NCBI GenBank assembly: GCA_963799975.1
Contig: CAWCZF010000006.1
Location: 3,534,001 to 3,598,000, forward strand
From: Actinoallomurus sp963799975
Lineage (GTDB): Bacteria; Actinomycetota; Actinomycetes; Streptosporangiales; Streptosporangiaceae
Direction: 5' to 3'
Length of the DNA stretch: 64,000 nucleotides
Positions 11,067 through 22,010 of the stretch are shown piece after piece. Both the position numbers and the translations under genes were made by a program. Every line of letters starts with the position of its first letter. Within the stretch, counting starts at the first letter, position 1. Under the pieces are notes generated by a model. It ran no database searches. It was not told the DNA's origin and saw only the letters and a program-made list of their open reading frames with translations.

Positions 11067-11456
11067 CGAGTCTCCTTGAGGTGAACGCGGATCGCCTCGA
11101 GCACCCGCAGGTCGGCCGGCAGCCAGGGCACGTCGAACAGCTCCGGCCTCGCTCAGCCAGCGCAGGTCGGAGTGCTCGATCGCGGCCGGCTCGCCGCTCG
11201 TGATCGTCGCGGTCCACACGTGCATGACATACCCGTTGTGCAGCGGCCACTCCTCGCCGATGCGCTGCCCCACGACGACGTCGACGCCGAGCTCCTCGCG
11301 GCATTCGCGGGCGAGCGCCTGCTCGTCGGTCTCACCGGGCTCGACCTTGCCTCCCGGGAACTCCCAGCCGCCGGCCAACTCGGGCGGCGCCGCCCGCTGC
11401 GCCGCCAGCAGCCGGCCACTGGCAATGATCGCCGCACCTACGACAAGGCTGCGCAT
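11063..11456 (-). CDS. NUDIX hydrolase, MutT/8-oxo-dGTPase-like (one frameshift)
   Basis: About 131 residues from ATG 11456 (MRSLVVGAAIIASGRLLAAQ). The full Nudix box is visible: GGKVEPGETDEQALARECREELG, i.e. G-x5-E-x7-REUxEExGU. One extra base near 11146 throws the last 30 residues out of frame. Correcting it gives ELFDVPWLPADLRVLEAI and a stop that overlaps the next ATG, and the length leaves a remainder of one, as expected. The sequence best fits the MutT/CTP-pyrophosphohydrolase group that removes damaged or excess nucleoside triphosphates; substrate not determinable. Confidence 0.85.
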
Positions 11457-11480
11457 GGCACTCACCGTCCTCTCATTCCT

Positions 11481-11497
11481 CGGTGACCACTTCACCG
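11481..11497. promoter_or_regulatory. Inverted repeat upstream of the NUDIX gene
   Basis: CGGTGA-CCACT-TCACCG, a perfect 6-bp dyad 25 bases upstream of the NUDIX ATG (minus strand). Its position suits an operator or a 5' hairpin. The other 260 bases up to 11718 show no gene. Confidence 0.35.
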
Positions 11498-11718
11498 TGA
11501 CCCGCGCACTTCGCCGCGCCCCTGACACGCGCGAGACCGTACACGGCCGCGAAGACCTCGGCTCGGCCGCACGCGAACAAGACCGGGCACGGAACGAAGG
11601 GCGCAGAGCGCGCAAATCCCATGCACCGGGTGTGGGACGACGGCTCGCCGAAAGGTGACCGGCTGGACCGGACGGACGACATCGCGACCGAACCGAGGCT
11701 CCGCGTACGGCTCCGCCG

Positions 11719-12855
11719 TCACAGCCTCTTCGTCGGGCCGTTGTGACCGTTGTGGGCGGTCGGGCGGGTGAAGCCGACGGGACCGCCGGGGTAGGTCTTG
11801 TAGTTCTGGAGCTTCACGACGTCGCCGGTGTGGGGGGCGACGATCATGATGCCTTTGGCGGGGTTGTAGACGATGCCGACGTGGCCGGGCCCGCTGTGGC
11901 CGTGCAGGTACTCGAAGTAGACCAGGTCGCCTGGTTGTTCCTGGCCCTTGGGCACGGAGGCGCCCCACCAGTACTGAGCGTCGGAGAGCCGGGGGATGGT
12001 GATGCCGGCGCTGCGGTACGCCGCGCTGGTGAGGCCGGAGCAGTCGAAGCTGTTGGGGCCGACCGCGCCGTAGACGTACGGCTTGCCGAGCTGGGCCTTG
12101 GCGAAGGTGATCACCTTCGCGACGACGGCGTTCGGCGCGGCGGGGGCGCCGTTCATGTCGACGCACGAGGGGCCGTTGGCCTGGACGACGTCGAAGCTTC
12201 CGCCCGCGTACTTCTGCGCCGTCGACAGGACGTTGTTCACGTACGACACGAGGTGGTTGTACGCGAAGATCGCGGTGCGCATGTGGGTCGGCGCGCCGCT
12301 GGCTATGAGGTAGGCGCGCGGCGGCCGGAATGGCGTCCGGCGGGATCGTAGCGGTCCTTCTTGCCGTCGCCGTTGCCGTCGACGCCGAAGATCTTCCACG
12401 TGCCGGGGATGAACTGCATCGGGCCACCGGCGTGCATGGAGTTCTCGCCGCTGGTCACGCCGGGCGCCTTGAGCTGGCCGTGCTGGGTCTCCACCCAGCC
12501 GATGCCGGCCAGGACGTTCCAGGGGATGCCGTACTGCTGACCGGCCTTCTTGTACAGCGCCAGGTAGTTCGACGGGATGCCGCTGGCGTCGCACGGACTG
12601 CTGGGGCTGGAGGCCCGCCCCGGAGGTGTCGGTGCAGTCTCCGCCGCTGCCCGCGCCCTGGTAGAGCTGGTTCGCGCCGAAGAACAGCGGGATCGCCACC
12701 AGGCTCATCATGAAGAGTGCGGCGGCACCCCCGATGATGATGATCGGAAGCCGGACCGCACCGCGGTCGGTCCTCGCGAGACGGTTAAGGGAGATAATAC
12801 GACGGTCATTGTCACGCCCCCCGAAGTCGATGCCGCGGAGCCGGCAAAGCTTCAT
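11719..12855 (-). CDS. Bifunctional lytic transglycosylase / NlpC-P60 peptidase of the Tcp system (TcpG-like, frameshifted)
   Basis: About 379 residues. I chose ATG 12855 because GAGAGG lies six bases upstream and the previous gene stops at 12866. A basic N-terminus precedes one membrane helix (LPIIIIGGAAALFMMSLVAI). A transglycosylase-like domain follows, with GWVETQHG (putative catalytic Glu) and GGPMQFIPGTWKIFG, read in a shifted frame between about 12600 and 12310. The C-terminal NlpC/P60 domain (about 240-379) has catalytic Cys in FDCSGLTSAAYRSAG, His in GPGHVGIVYN and a further His in APHTG. In conjugative systems such enzymes open peptidoglycan for the transfer channel. Last gene of the operon. 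Confidence 0.85.
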   Translation of the reverse strand: MKLCRLRGIDFGGRDNDRRIISLNRLARTDRGAVRLPIIIIGGAAALFMMSLVAIPLFFGANQLYQGAGSGGDCTDTSGAGLQPQQSVRRQRHPVELPGAVQEGRSAVRHPLERPGRHRLGGDPARPAQGARRDQRRELHARRWPDAVHPRHVEDLRRRRQRRRQEGPLRSRRTPFRPPRAYLIASGAPTHMRTAIFAYNHLVSYVNNVLSTAQKYAGGSFDVVQANGPSCVDMNGAPAAPNAVVAKVITFAKAQLGKPYVYGAVGPNSFDCSGLTSAAYRSAGITIPRLSDAQYWWGASVPKGQEQPGDLVYFEYLHGHSGPGHVGIVYNPAKGIMIVAPHTGDVVKLQNYKTYPGGPVGFTRPTAHNGHNGPTKRL

Positions 12856-12865
12856 TTCATGCCTC

Positions 12866-13498
12866 TCACTTATCACCTACGTCTGCCGGTGCGAACGCGA
12901 ACACCACCCAGCCGCCGCCGGACCTCGTCATCGTGACGGCGTACTGCTGACTGGTCTCGCTGGTCTTGCCTCCCTTGGTGATGTGCTGTTTCCCGGTGGC
13001 AAGAAAGATGAGCTGGTCCTTTGCCATGTCGCGCAGCGAGTCCAGCGTGGCGTCGGAGGTGGAGACCTCCTGGTCCTGCTTCCGCTGCGCCAGCACGCCC
13101 GGCGCCGAGGCGCCCTGCTGGAGCTGGTCGCCAGATCAGGAGTGACCATGGCGCGCATCCGGTCGACGTAGACCTTCGGGTCCTCGTCGAGCGGTACGTG
13201 CCGTACGCGGCGGTGAAGCGGCGCGCGACGTCGGCCGCGGTGGTGAAGTCGTTCTGGGAGAACGGCAGCATCGAGTAGATGTCGTAGGACCCCGGCGACG
13301 GCGTCGTCGAGGGCGTACTCACCGGCGGAGCACCGGCTCACCGGCTGCGTCGTCGTGCTCGCCGTCGGCGTGGCGGCGTGCCGAAGCGCGCGTGTGCCGG
13401 TGCCCTCCACCTCCGATCGTGAGGAAGACACCGGCGGCTGCCAGCACGACGACCAGCCCCGCGAACAGGAGCTTGCGCTGGCGGTCCGTCAGATCCAT
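12866..13498 (-). CDS. Membrane-anchored exported accessory protein of the Tcp operon (frameshifted)
   Basis: About 210 residues. ATG 13498 opens MDLTDRQRKLLFAGLVVVLAAAGVFLTIG, a single signal-anchor helix, followed by a Thr/Ser/Pro linker and an exported domain: YDIYSMLPFSQNDFTTAADV, KVYVDRMRAMVTPDL, and a beta-rich end QYAVTMTRSGGGWVVFAFAP. Several frame changes occur (near 13390, 13320, 13190 and 13120). The VARRFTAAYGTY...MVTPDL pattern resembles the small NTF2-like domains of conjugation proteins such as TcpC, so a channel-component role is plausible but unproven. It starts eight bases after the preceding stop. Confidence 0.6.
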
Positions 13499-13505
13499 CC
13501 GCAGC

Positions 13506-15937
13506 TCACTCTTCGCCGTCGTCGCGTTTCACAGGGCGCAGCCAGAACGGCATCGCCGGAGCGTCTTCGCGTGACTTGTCGGACCACAGCGGCGGCGGCG
13601 CCTGCCGGCCACCGCCGTCGGCAGCGGCACCGCCGCTGTCCCGGCCCTTGCCAGCGCCGGCCGCGGGGTCCCGCTTGGCCGGCCGCGGCCCGGGCGTTCT
13701 TGGGCGGCGGAGCGCTCGGCCCGCCGGAGTCCCGCCGCGGCGTCGCACGCCCGCCGGAACCGCCGCCGAGCCAGCCACGCCCGCCGCCGGAACGCGCTGC
13801 CCGGACGGGCCGCCGGTAGGACGGGCCGTCCTTGTCGCTGCCGCCACCGCCGAACCAGCCACGGCCGCCGTTCTCGCCGCCCTGAGCGCGGTGGCGGCCG
13901 GTGCCGGCGCCCGACGCGCCGCCGGACGACTGGCCGCCGGCACTCCACGGCCGCCCGCGCCCCAGCCGGACCCCGGCGGCCGCCGGCGGCCGGCCGCTCC
14001 CGCCGCTGGGCGCGGCCGGCCGGCGCTCTTCGCGTGGAGCCGAGAGCCGGCCGCGGACCGCCCGGCGCCGGCACCGGGACGTGGACCGACGAGCGTCCGC
14101 CGTTGACCTTGCCGCCCGACGGCGACGCCGGAGGCTGTGACGCGCGGGGACAGGTTGAGCGGCGGCGCGCTCCCGCGCGGGGCGCCGACCGCCTTGGCCG
14201 CGAGCTGCGAGGCTCGGCCACGTCGCTCGGAACCGACGGAGGCGCCGGTGCCGCCGACCCCGGCCGGGTCGCGGGCGGCCAGGTCGAGCGTCGCGTGCGT
14301 CGTCGATCACGACGAGGCTCGGTGCGGTCGTCGTCGGCCCGGCCTCGCGCTTGGCCCAGCGGCCGAACCGGTAGCCCGCGGTGCCCGGCACGGCGGCGGC
14401 GGCGATCGCCGTGCTGCGCTTGCGCGTCTCCCGTACCGCCTGCTCGAGATGCTCCTCGCTCTTGCGGGAGCCGACGGCCGAGTAGCCGACGGAGGCGAAC
14501 AGGTGCTGGAACGGCTTGCGGTAGATGAACGCCGCGAGCGTGACGAGGGAGATGAGCAGGATCTGCAGCCCCCACGGCAGGCTCTCGGCCATGACCAGGC
14601 CGTAACGCCCACAGCAGCAGGGCGAGCACGCCGATCAGCGCCGCCTGTTTGAGCAGCGTGGAGAGCAACAGCTCGAACCAGCGCACCGCGATGACCCGCC
14701 CGATGCCCGGATGGATGCCGATGCCCAGGAAGATCGGCCCGGCCACGAGCAGCAGCAGGAACGAGATCTTCAAGACCATCAGCATGACCGCGATGACGAG
14801 GACGAGCAGGCCGGCGACCAGCGCGGCGATCAGCGCGCCGAAGGAGACGGCCAGCCGTGACGTCCAGTTCTTGCCCTGGAAGAGTGGGTAGACGCCGGGA
14901 TAGTTGTTCTTGATGTTCTTGGCGACGGCCTTGTAGTCGTCCGCCTTCTGGTCGATGTTCGGGTTTCGTCGCCGGAGTAGGTCTCGGTGAGATCGACCGC
15001 CTGGGCCGACAGCAGCTTCGCGCCGTTCTCCTGGACGATCTTGCTCTTCGCGTCGTCGGTGCCGAACTCGCCCATCAGCCACGGCTTGCAGACCAGCGTC
15101 ACCCACAGCCCGTTGGCGTTGCGGGTGACCGCGTCGTTCTGCACGGCCTGCTGGGCGTCCGGGCCCGCCCGGGATGCAGGCCGAGGCGTTGGCGTTGCTC
15201 TGCGGCAGCGCGGCGTTGAACGCCGCCGTCGCGCCGTTGGACACTTTCGTGCCGAGAGTCGTGAAGTCGCTGGGTCTGCCGATCAGCCAGACGAGCGCGA
15301 CCATCGCGAGGACCATCCAGATGGTGCCCTCGGCCACGCGGCTCGCTCGTCGCCGGATCAGGCCCCACCAGGCCAGCCACAACGCGCCGAGGATGACCAC
15401 CCACGACCAGTACTTCGCGCCGAAGGTGTTGCCCATGCCGCGGATGACCCCGTCGACGGTGCTTCTTCAGCCAGCCGAGCAGCGACTCCGACGCCGCGGC
15501 CTGGTAGATCGTGATCGTCGTCCGGTCGAACGCCTTGGCCAGCGTGAAGACGACGTTGGAGATCGAGTTGCCGACCATCGCCATGGCGTCGGAGCAGCCC
15601 ATGTCGACGGCGTGCCACGACTGGCCCTCGGTGCCGTAGCGGTCGTAGTAGGTGAGCTTGTTCGGCTGCGCCTTCTGCAGCTGCCGCGCTCGGGTAGTCC
15701 GGCGGCTTGACCATGCCGTCGATGCCCGGAGCCGTACTCCTCCGGGGAGGGGTGGTCGGCCGGCGAGCAGGCGTCGTTGGGGTTCGGGCCGATGGCGGTC
15801 GCCGCGCTGGCGACGCCCAGCGGGCTGAGCGACGAACACGGCCATCAACAGGAGGATGAGAAGCGACCTGCGCTTGCCCGCGGGGCTTCGTCGGGTTCCG
15901 CGACCTTTCGCCGACGGCGGGTGGGGGGCACCCTCAT
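13506..15937 (-). CDS. Polytopic TrbL/VirB6-like membrane protein of the Tcp operon (frameshifted)
   Basis: About 810 residues. ATG 15937 follows GGAGGTTCCGCG and overlaps the VirB4-like stop. The leader RRSLLILLLMAVFVAQP is a signal peptide, followed by a Cys-containing exported part (PNPNDACSPADHPSPEEYG). Hydrophobic segments follow: SWVVILGALWLAWWGLI, IWMVLAMVALVWLI, LIAALVAGLLVLVIAVMLMV, SFLLLLVAGPIFLGIGI, LLSTLLKQAALIGVLALLL and LQILLISLVTLAAFIY. The C-terminal 350 residues are Arg/Pro/Gly low complexity, ending MPFWLRPVKRDDGEE. This is the topology of the TrbL/VirB6 inner-membrane channel component (TcpH-like). Multiple frame changes make the linker sequence unreliable. Confidence 0.7.
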
Positions 15938-18467
15938 CGCGGAACCTCCTGGGTGACTTCGGTCGCCGGGTCGTGCGGAGCATTCTGCGGGCCGGGGCGG
16001 CCCGCCGTTGCCGCGGGCCGTGCGCGCCGAGTCGACTTCTCCGGGCTTGGCGCGGGTCGGGTTGGTGTCGAGCCAGCGGAGCAGCTCGTCGGAGACGAGG
16101 TCGACGCCGATGCGCCCGGCCCGTCCGTCGAGGTCGCGGAAGATGCACTCGCCGTTGCCGAGGTTGCGCAGGACCGCCTTGTGCTCGTCGGAGTTCTCCA
16201 CCCCGAGCAGGGCCATCACGTTGCCGACCTCGTTGCGCTCCGTGGAACGGAACGCAGTAGACCGACGACAGGCAGTTCGTCACCTGCTCGTTCAGGAGGT
16301 CGCCGGCGTTCTGCGAGACCAGGATCAGGGCGGTGTTGCGCGACCGGCCCATCCGCGACACCTCGGGGACCAGCTTGGCGCCCTCGGGCGTCTGGGTGAT
16401 CGCCCACGCCTCGTCCAGGAAGATGGCCTTGGGCAGGTGCCGGTCGAGTCCGTGCATCAGCCGCCGCGCGAACTGCGACACGAGGTACATCAGCGCCACC
16501 GACAGCCGCTGCTCGTAGGAGTAGTCCTCGCGGGAGATGGCGACGTCGGGCAGCGTCAGGCCGCCGAGGGTGAAGACCGTGGTCCAGCCCGCGGTGTCGA
16601 TGCGCTCGCCGCCGGAGGGGTCGAAGCAGAGCCGGGCGAGGCGCATCTCCGACATCGAGCGCAGCACCGCGCCGAGGTTCTTCGACGCCGGGTCCTCGGA
16701 GGCGTCGAGGTAGTCGACGACCTTGCCGAGCGAGGGCTGCGGCTGGTTGGCCACCGCCCCGACCGCCTGGATCATCGCCGACTCGCGCTCCTCCGACATG
16801 CGCGGAAGCAGCAGCCGCAGCGTCTCGGTGGCCATCGTCTTCTTGGCCGCCAGGTCGTCGCCGAAGCTGAACGGGTCGAGCAGCCCGGGCGCCGCCGACC
16901 CGAGCGGCAGCACCCGCGCCCGCCGCCCGCGCCTGCGCAGCAGCTCGACCAGGGACTCCGCGTCGCCCTTGGGGTCGATCGCGGCGATCGTCACCCCGCG
17001 CAGCGCCATCTGGTAGATCAGCAGCAGCGCGAGCGTCGTCTTGCCGCCGCCGGGCTCGCCGGTGATCGCGACGGCGGTCGGGCCGGTTGCGCGCGGCGGC
17101 CACCAGCGGGTCGAAGTGCACGACGCGAACGGGCCCGGCCGAGCGTCTCGCCGATGTACGGGCCGACCCAGCCGGAGGCGCTCTCGTCGAGCCGGTCGCC
17201 GAGGTCGACGGTCGCGGTCGGCATGCCGCCGGCGATCGTGCGCAGCGGCTGGCGCTGGGCGTAGGCGTTGACCCGGATCCGGTCGCCCGGCAGCGACTCG
17301 CAGAACAGCGAGAACTGGTCGCCGGTGGAGCAGACGATGTCGATGCCGAGGTCGCGGTAGTGCTCGACCACCGCGTCGACCCGCTGCTGGAGGAGTTCCT
17401 CGGTCGGCGCCGACACGATCAGCCGGTGCCAGCCGTACACGAACGGCAGCCGCTCCTTGGTGATGCCGTGCTCCAGCATCCGCGCCGCGTCGATCTGCTC
17501 GGCCAGCGCGATCGGCGCCTCCGCGCCGGCCTCGCGGATGTGCTGGTCCATGTCGCGGGCGTGCGCGAGCTTGCGCGAGACGTCCTTGGACGCCTTGGCC
17601 GGCGGGACGAGCTTCATCCGCGCCGACACCTCGACCGGGAACGGCAGCGCGTCGGCGAAGTGCAGCCACGGCTCGCCGTCCGGGAACGGCATCAGGTCCG
17701 GGAAGCGGGCGAACGACAGGTACGCGGCGTAGGAGGAGCCGTCCGGCTGCTCCATCCGCAGGTTCGACCGGCCGTTGACGATCGAGCCCTCGACCAGCGT
17801 CTCGATCTCCCCCGCGCCCCACGTGCGGCGCGGCGTGGCCGACGGCGGCGGGTCGGTGAGCGCCCCGCTCGCCGCGTGCTGGAACAGCCACGCGACCTCG
17901 GTCGGAGGTGGCGTGCCGCGCGTACAGGGCGCTGCCGGTGAGCGCCCGGCCGAGCCGCTCGGCCTGCTCGGTCCAGCGCGCGATCTCCTTTTCCGGGATC
18001 GCGTCGTCGTGCAGCCCGAGCGCCTCCTCGCTGCGCTTGTAGAGGCCGAAGAGCTGGCGGAACGCCCCGCCGGACAGCTGCGCGCCGACCCCGCGCGGGC
18101 CGAGCCGTACGCCGAGGTAGACCTCCTTGGTCCAGAAGTCCTTCGACCAGACGTGGGCGTACATCTCCTCGAGATAGTCGCGCCAGCCCGGGCCGCCGTC
18201 GGAGGTCTGGTCCAGCGCCAGCGCCCACTCGGCCGCGGGGTAGGTGCGGTGCGCGATGCGCAGGTGGATCTCGGCGTCCTGCATGCGGATGCCGGCCATC
18301 GCGATCGTGATGTTGGTGGCGAGCGCCTCGCGCTCCTCGCCCGTGGTGAACTCATACGACACCGTCGGCAGCCGGAAGTAGGCCCACGCCGCGTTGTCGG
18401 TGAGCAGGATCCGGTCGTCGAAGTAGCGTACGGCCAGCCTGCTGCGGACCTTGGACGGCCTGCTCAT
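15934..18467 (-). CDS. VirB4-like conjugation/secretion ATPase (TcpF-like, frameshifted)
   Basis: About 844 residues from ATG 18467, preceded by GGGGAGGTCACCG. The N-terminal half (TraC/VirB4-like; RYFDDRILLTDNAAWAYFRL) is followed by a RecA-like ATPase: Walker A GEPGGGKTTLALLL near residue 470, and Walker B KAIFLDEAWAI near 680 followed by SRMGRSRNTALILVSQN. The frame changes near 17895 (one extra base), 17130, 16230 and 15975. The C-terminus after repair is DPATEVTQEVPR, with the stop overlapping the next ATG. It should energise the envelope-spanning machine encoded around it. The closest families are TcpF of Clostridium pCW3 and actinobacterial VirB4 homologues. Confidence 0.85.
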
Positions 18468-18582
18468 CGGTGACCTCCCCGCTCGTCGCTCATCGTGCCG
18501 AGGAAACGACGGGACCGCGCTTTCGTGGACGGCCTGCCACCCTCGGCGATCCGCCGCGCGCGCGGCCCACAGGTCGACTCAT
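18464..18582 (-). CDS. Small basic ORF between MinD-like and VirB4-like genes
   Basis: Around 38 residues. ATG 18582 overlaps the preceding stop (ATGA) and opens MSRPVGRARGGSPR. After a likely frame change the sequence continues STKARSRRFLGTMSDERGGH and stops at 18464, again overlapping the next ATG. Stop/start overlaps on both sides argue for a real small gene in the operon. No function can be assigned. It could also be a misread C-terminal extension of the MinD-like protein. Confidence 0.35.
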
Positions 18583-21500
18583 CGGGAGAACTCCTGCTGT
18601 GCGTAGCGGTCGGGGACTTGGACGAGGCCGCCGGCGACGACACCGCCGAGCGCAATGTAAGCCTTGCGGGTGGATGCGCGCAGCGTACGCAGCTCATTGC
18701 GGGGTGCGCGGTCGAGGCTGAGGTGGTCATCCCACGGGATTCGCACGAGTGCGCGGCACCGGCCACGCGCCACGGACTCGGCCTGCTCGACGTCGTCCAT
18801 GCTGCGCCGGCTCACGCCGTTGATCACGGTGACGGCCTTCGCGCGCAGTTCCTCGTAGCCGTGCCCGTCGAGCCACTCGAACGTCATCGCCACCGCCCGC
18901 GGCGCGTCGGAACTGGCCGGCGCCACCAGCACGATCTGGTCGGCGTACGGCAGCACTCGCGCCACCACGGCGGCCGCGGCGTCGAGCAGCGTGACGGCGT
19001 AGAAGCGGTCGAGCGTACGCATCGCGAGCGCGTAGTCGCGGTCGTCGAGGGCCTGGACGGGGTTCTTGCCCGCGGCGACCACCTCAAGACCGGACTTGGA
19101 CACGGAGGTGTAGCGGCGCATCATCTGGTAGCCGGTGACCTGGTCGGCATGCGTGATCAGCGAGGTGAGCGTCTCGCGGGTCTCGGTGCGGGTGCGCCGA
19201 GCCATCGCGCCCGGGCCGGGGTTGACGTCGATCGCCACGATCCGGTCCCCGCGGTTCTGGGCGAACGTGTGACCGAGCATGAGGCCGGTCACCGTCTGCC
19301 CGGCGCCGCCGGTGCAGCCGAGCACGACGACGCGGCGAGCGCCCTCGAAGGCCGTGCGGACCCGCTGCTCGTAGTCGCCGTCGCCGCCACCACCGCCGGA
19401 GAAGATCCGGCGGAGCCCGCGACCGTCGTCGCCGTCGTCCTGGTCATGTCCCGAGGAGGCCGGCGGACCGGGACGTACGGGAGAGGCCGGGCCGGAGCGA
19501 ACAGCCGCGGGCGGGCGACTCGGGCGGCGTCGCGCCACGGTCACGGCCCGGCGGCGTGCCCGGCCGAGCAGAGGGCACGCCCGTACGGGGCGGGGGTGCG
19601 CCCGGCCGGGTGGGCGCGCTCTGCTGTGACGCCGCGGCCGGAGGCAGCGGGACCTGCGACGGCGCGCCGGGGCGGGCGGCCGGTGGCCTCGGCGGCACGA
19701 TCGGGTGCGCACCGGGCCGGGGCGGCTCGGGCCGCTGTCCGGGACTCCCGGCGGGGCCCTCTCCGCCCCTCGGCGCGGGCGCGGGCCGTTGCGTCGGACC
19801 TGGGCCTGCTGCCGGGCTCAAGGTCGGAGCTGGAGTTGAGGTCGGGTCCGGCACCGGGGTACGACCCGGTTCCTGCTGCGATCTCCCCGCGGGCGTGCCC
19901 GCGCCCGGCCTCCGCGTCTCGCGCGAAGTCGCCGGTTCCTCGCCGTAGGACCGGCCGCGGCCCTGACCGCCAGCAGGCCGCCCGAACGGGCCTGGTGGCG
20001 GAATCTGCGCCGGCCGGCGCTGCGCCGGCACACCGTCTTCGCCCGGACGCCCGGAATCGTCGCGCGACCTGGCGGGCCACACGACCTCGTCGGTACGGGC
20101 CGCGGCGAGTGCGTCCTCGGCGTCTGCCGGGGCGGCCGCACCGCTCTCGGCCGTCGATTCGGCCGCCGGCCGCTGCTCCGCGGCCGGCACGGACGAGCGA
20201 TCCGGCCGCTGTTCCGCGGCCGGCGTAGACAAGTCGTCCGGCCGCTGCTCCGCGGTCGGCGTGGACCAGGCGGCTGGCTCCCCGGTCCGCGAAGGGGTCC
20301 CCTCCGCGGGCATGATCGCGGTGTCGCGGCCCCGATCAGAGGTCGGAGCCGAGTCCTGTCCGGCGGCCGGTACGGGCCAGACGGCATGGTCCTGCTCGGA
20401 CGCCGAACCAGTCGAGGTGGGACGGTCCTGGGCCGCAGCCGATGGGGAAGCGGTGGCCGGGGCCTGGCGGTGAGTGGGCTCGCGGTCTGCGCCCGGCGTC
20501 GACGGGGGGCCCGGCGGCGGTGTGTCGCGCTCTCGTTCGCGCGCGCGGGCGGACGAGGCAGGGGGCTCGTGCGCCGTCGGGCGGCGGCTGCCCGGTTTCG
20601 CGTGGCGGCCGCCCGGCACCAGACGGATGACCGGTGCCGGCGGCGTTTCCTTCGCCGTCTCGTCTGAGGCGGTGGACGCGGACGTGTGTTCGTCGCTCTC
20701 CTCCGGCCGGCGGTCGCGTTCGGTCTCGGCGGAGGACTCGCCCGGCTGTGACCCGGGAGCCGCATGCCGGCCGACAGGTGAAGGCCGCTCTCCGGCGGGC
20801 GTGTGCGGGGCGGTCGACTCGCCGGCTCCCGGGGTGAATGCGTCGGCCTCGGCGCTGGAGGCGATACGAGACTCGTCCGGCTCTGGGCGGCGACCCGCCA
20901 GGCCGGACGCCCTCCGTGCCCGCCCGGACTCGGCGGACTCGGCGGTCCCAGACGGACGCTCGGCGCCAGACCAAGTGCCAGTCCCAGGCGGAGTGCCGTG
21001 TCCAGGCGGAGTGCCGGTCGCGGACGGAGTCCCCGTCCCAGGCGAGGTACCGCTCGCCGGCGGTACGCCGGTCCCGGACGGAATCTCGGTCCCAGGCGGA
21101 GTGCCGGTCCCCGACGAGGTCCCAGTCCCAGACGGAGTGTCAGTCCCGGACGGAGCACCGGGCGTGGGCGGAGTGCCGGGCGTGGGTGGAGTGCCGGGTC
21201 GGGTGGTGGCTGGGGGGCGGCCGGACCGGCCCAGTGCGGGGGGTATGACGGACGGGCCGGCGGTCGGCGGGATGCCTGGGTGCTCGGGCGGCTTGGTGGC
21301 GGGGGGCGGGCCGGAGGGCGTGCCCGGGCGTTCCGGCTCGTGTGAGGCGCTGCGTCGCCGGGCTCCGCGATGTGACGTGTCGGTCGGCCCGCTTGACGTG
21401 GAACCGCCGGTCGGGGCGGAGTCGCCGATCGAGGCGGAGCCGCGGGGTGACGTCGGGCCACCTGCCGGGGCCGTGCCGCCAGTGGCCGGCTCCGTGTCGG

Positions 21501-21996
21501 CCGCGCGAGCGGCAGGGCGTTCGTGCTGGTCCGTACCCTCGCGGGCGGCCTCGGGGGTGTCTTCGGACGGGCGGGCGTGGGGGACCGGGAAGCCGTGGGC
21601 GCGCCGTGGCGCGGGCGGGAGTGGCTGCCGCCAGACCGACTCGGGCCGGGTCACGTTCGGGTCGTCGGTCTCGGCGCGCGTCGCTGGGGACTCGGTGCCG
21701 GCGCGGGTGCCGCTCGGGGTCTCGTTGCCCGTCACGGTGGGCTGGTCGATCCGCGTCGAATAGGGCTCGTCGGCCCATGTCGCGGGCGACGACTCGGCCC
21801 ATGTCGCGGGCGAGGACTCGGCGCGTGTGGCGGGTGACGACTCGGCCCGTGTCGCGGGCGAGGACTCGGCCCGCGGGACGGGCGACGACTCGGCTCGTGT
21901 CACGTGTGGTTCGTCGACGCGCGTCGTCCACGGGTCGGCCGGGCCTCGGGGGCGGCGGCCGCGGCGGCCGTCCGAGGCGGACCCCGGCGGCGACAT
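18579..21996 (-). CDS. Giant low-complexity MinD/ParA-like protein of the Tcp operon (frameshift between halves)
   Basis: About 1,140 residues if start ATG 21996 is right. Residues 1-840 are Pro/Thr/Ser/Glu-rich repeats (RAESSPAT units, AEQRP units, GTxxPSGTG units). The C-terminal 300 residues form a MinD/ParA fold (RVVVLGCTGGAGQTVTGLML, IVAIDVNPGPGAMARR, LLDAAAAVVARVLPYADQIV, AVTVINGVSRRS). The deviant Walker A carries neither expected lysine (GGAGQT in place of KGGxGKT). The frame changes around 19450-19700. As sequenced, this frame is continuous with tcpE upstream. A positioning or assembly role at the membrane by analogy with MinD/EspI-like proteins is inference. Confidence 0.65.
20165..20280 (-). 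repeat. AEQRP-type repeats inside the MinD-like gene
   Basis: Three to four imperfect 33-36-bp units encoding xxPTAEQRPDDL / STPAAEQRPDRS / SVPAAEQRPAAE. They lie in the low-complexity N-terminal region, and the shared CCGGCCGCTG(C/T)TCCGCGG core is visible on the plus strand. Confidence 0.6.
20990..21200 (-). repeat. Gly-Thr-Pro tandem repeat region inside the MinD-like gene
   Basis: Degenerate 18-bp and 36-bp units (plus strand GGAGTGCCGGTCCCxGACGG) encoding GTGTPSGTG / GTEIPSGTGVPP-like hexapeptides, ending in PTPGTPPTPGAPSG. This is an intrinsically disordered linker, and a likely site of slippage or assembly collapse. Confidence 0.6.
21768..21905 (-). repeat. Octapeptide RAESSPAT tandem repeat array
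   Basis: Five to six 24-bp units (plus strand GACTCGGCCCGTGTCGCGGGCGA and variants) encoding RAESSPVP, RAESSPAT (x3), WAESSPAT (x2). High unit identity means recent expansion. It sits near the N-terminus of the MinD-like protein, just after the proposed ATG 21996. Confidence 0.7.
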
Positions 21997-22010
21997 CGTG
22001 GGCGTGCCCT

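Noticed and set aside
20990..21905. CRISPR-like spacing in the tandem repeats
   Set aside because: The units are in-frame coding repeats without spacers, and their period is a multiple of three.
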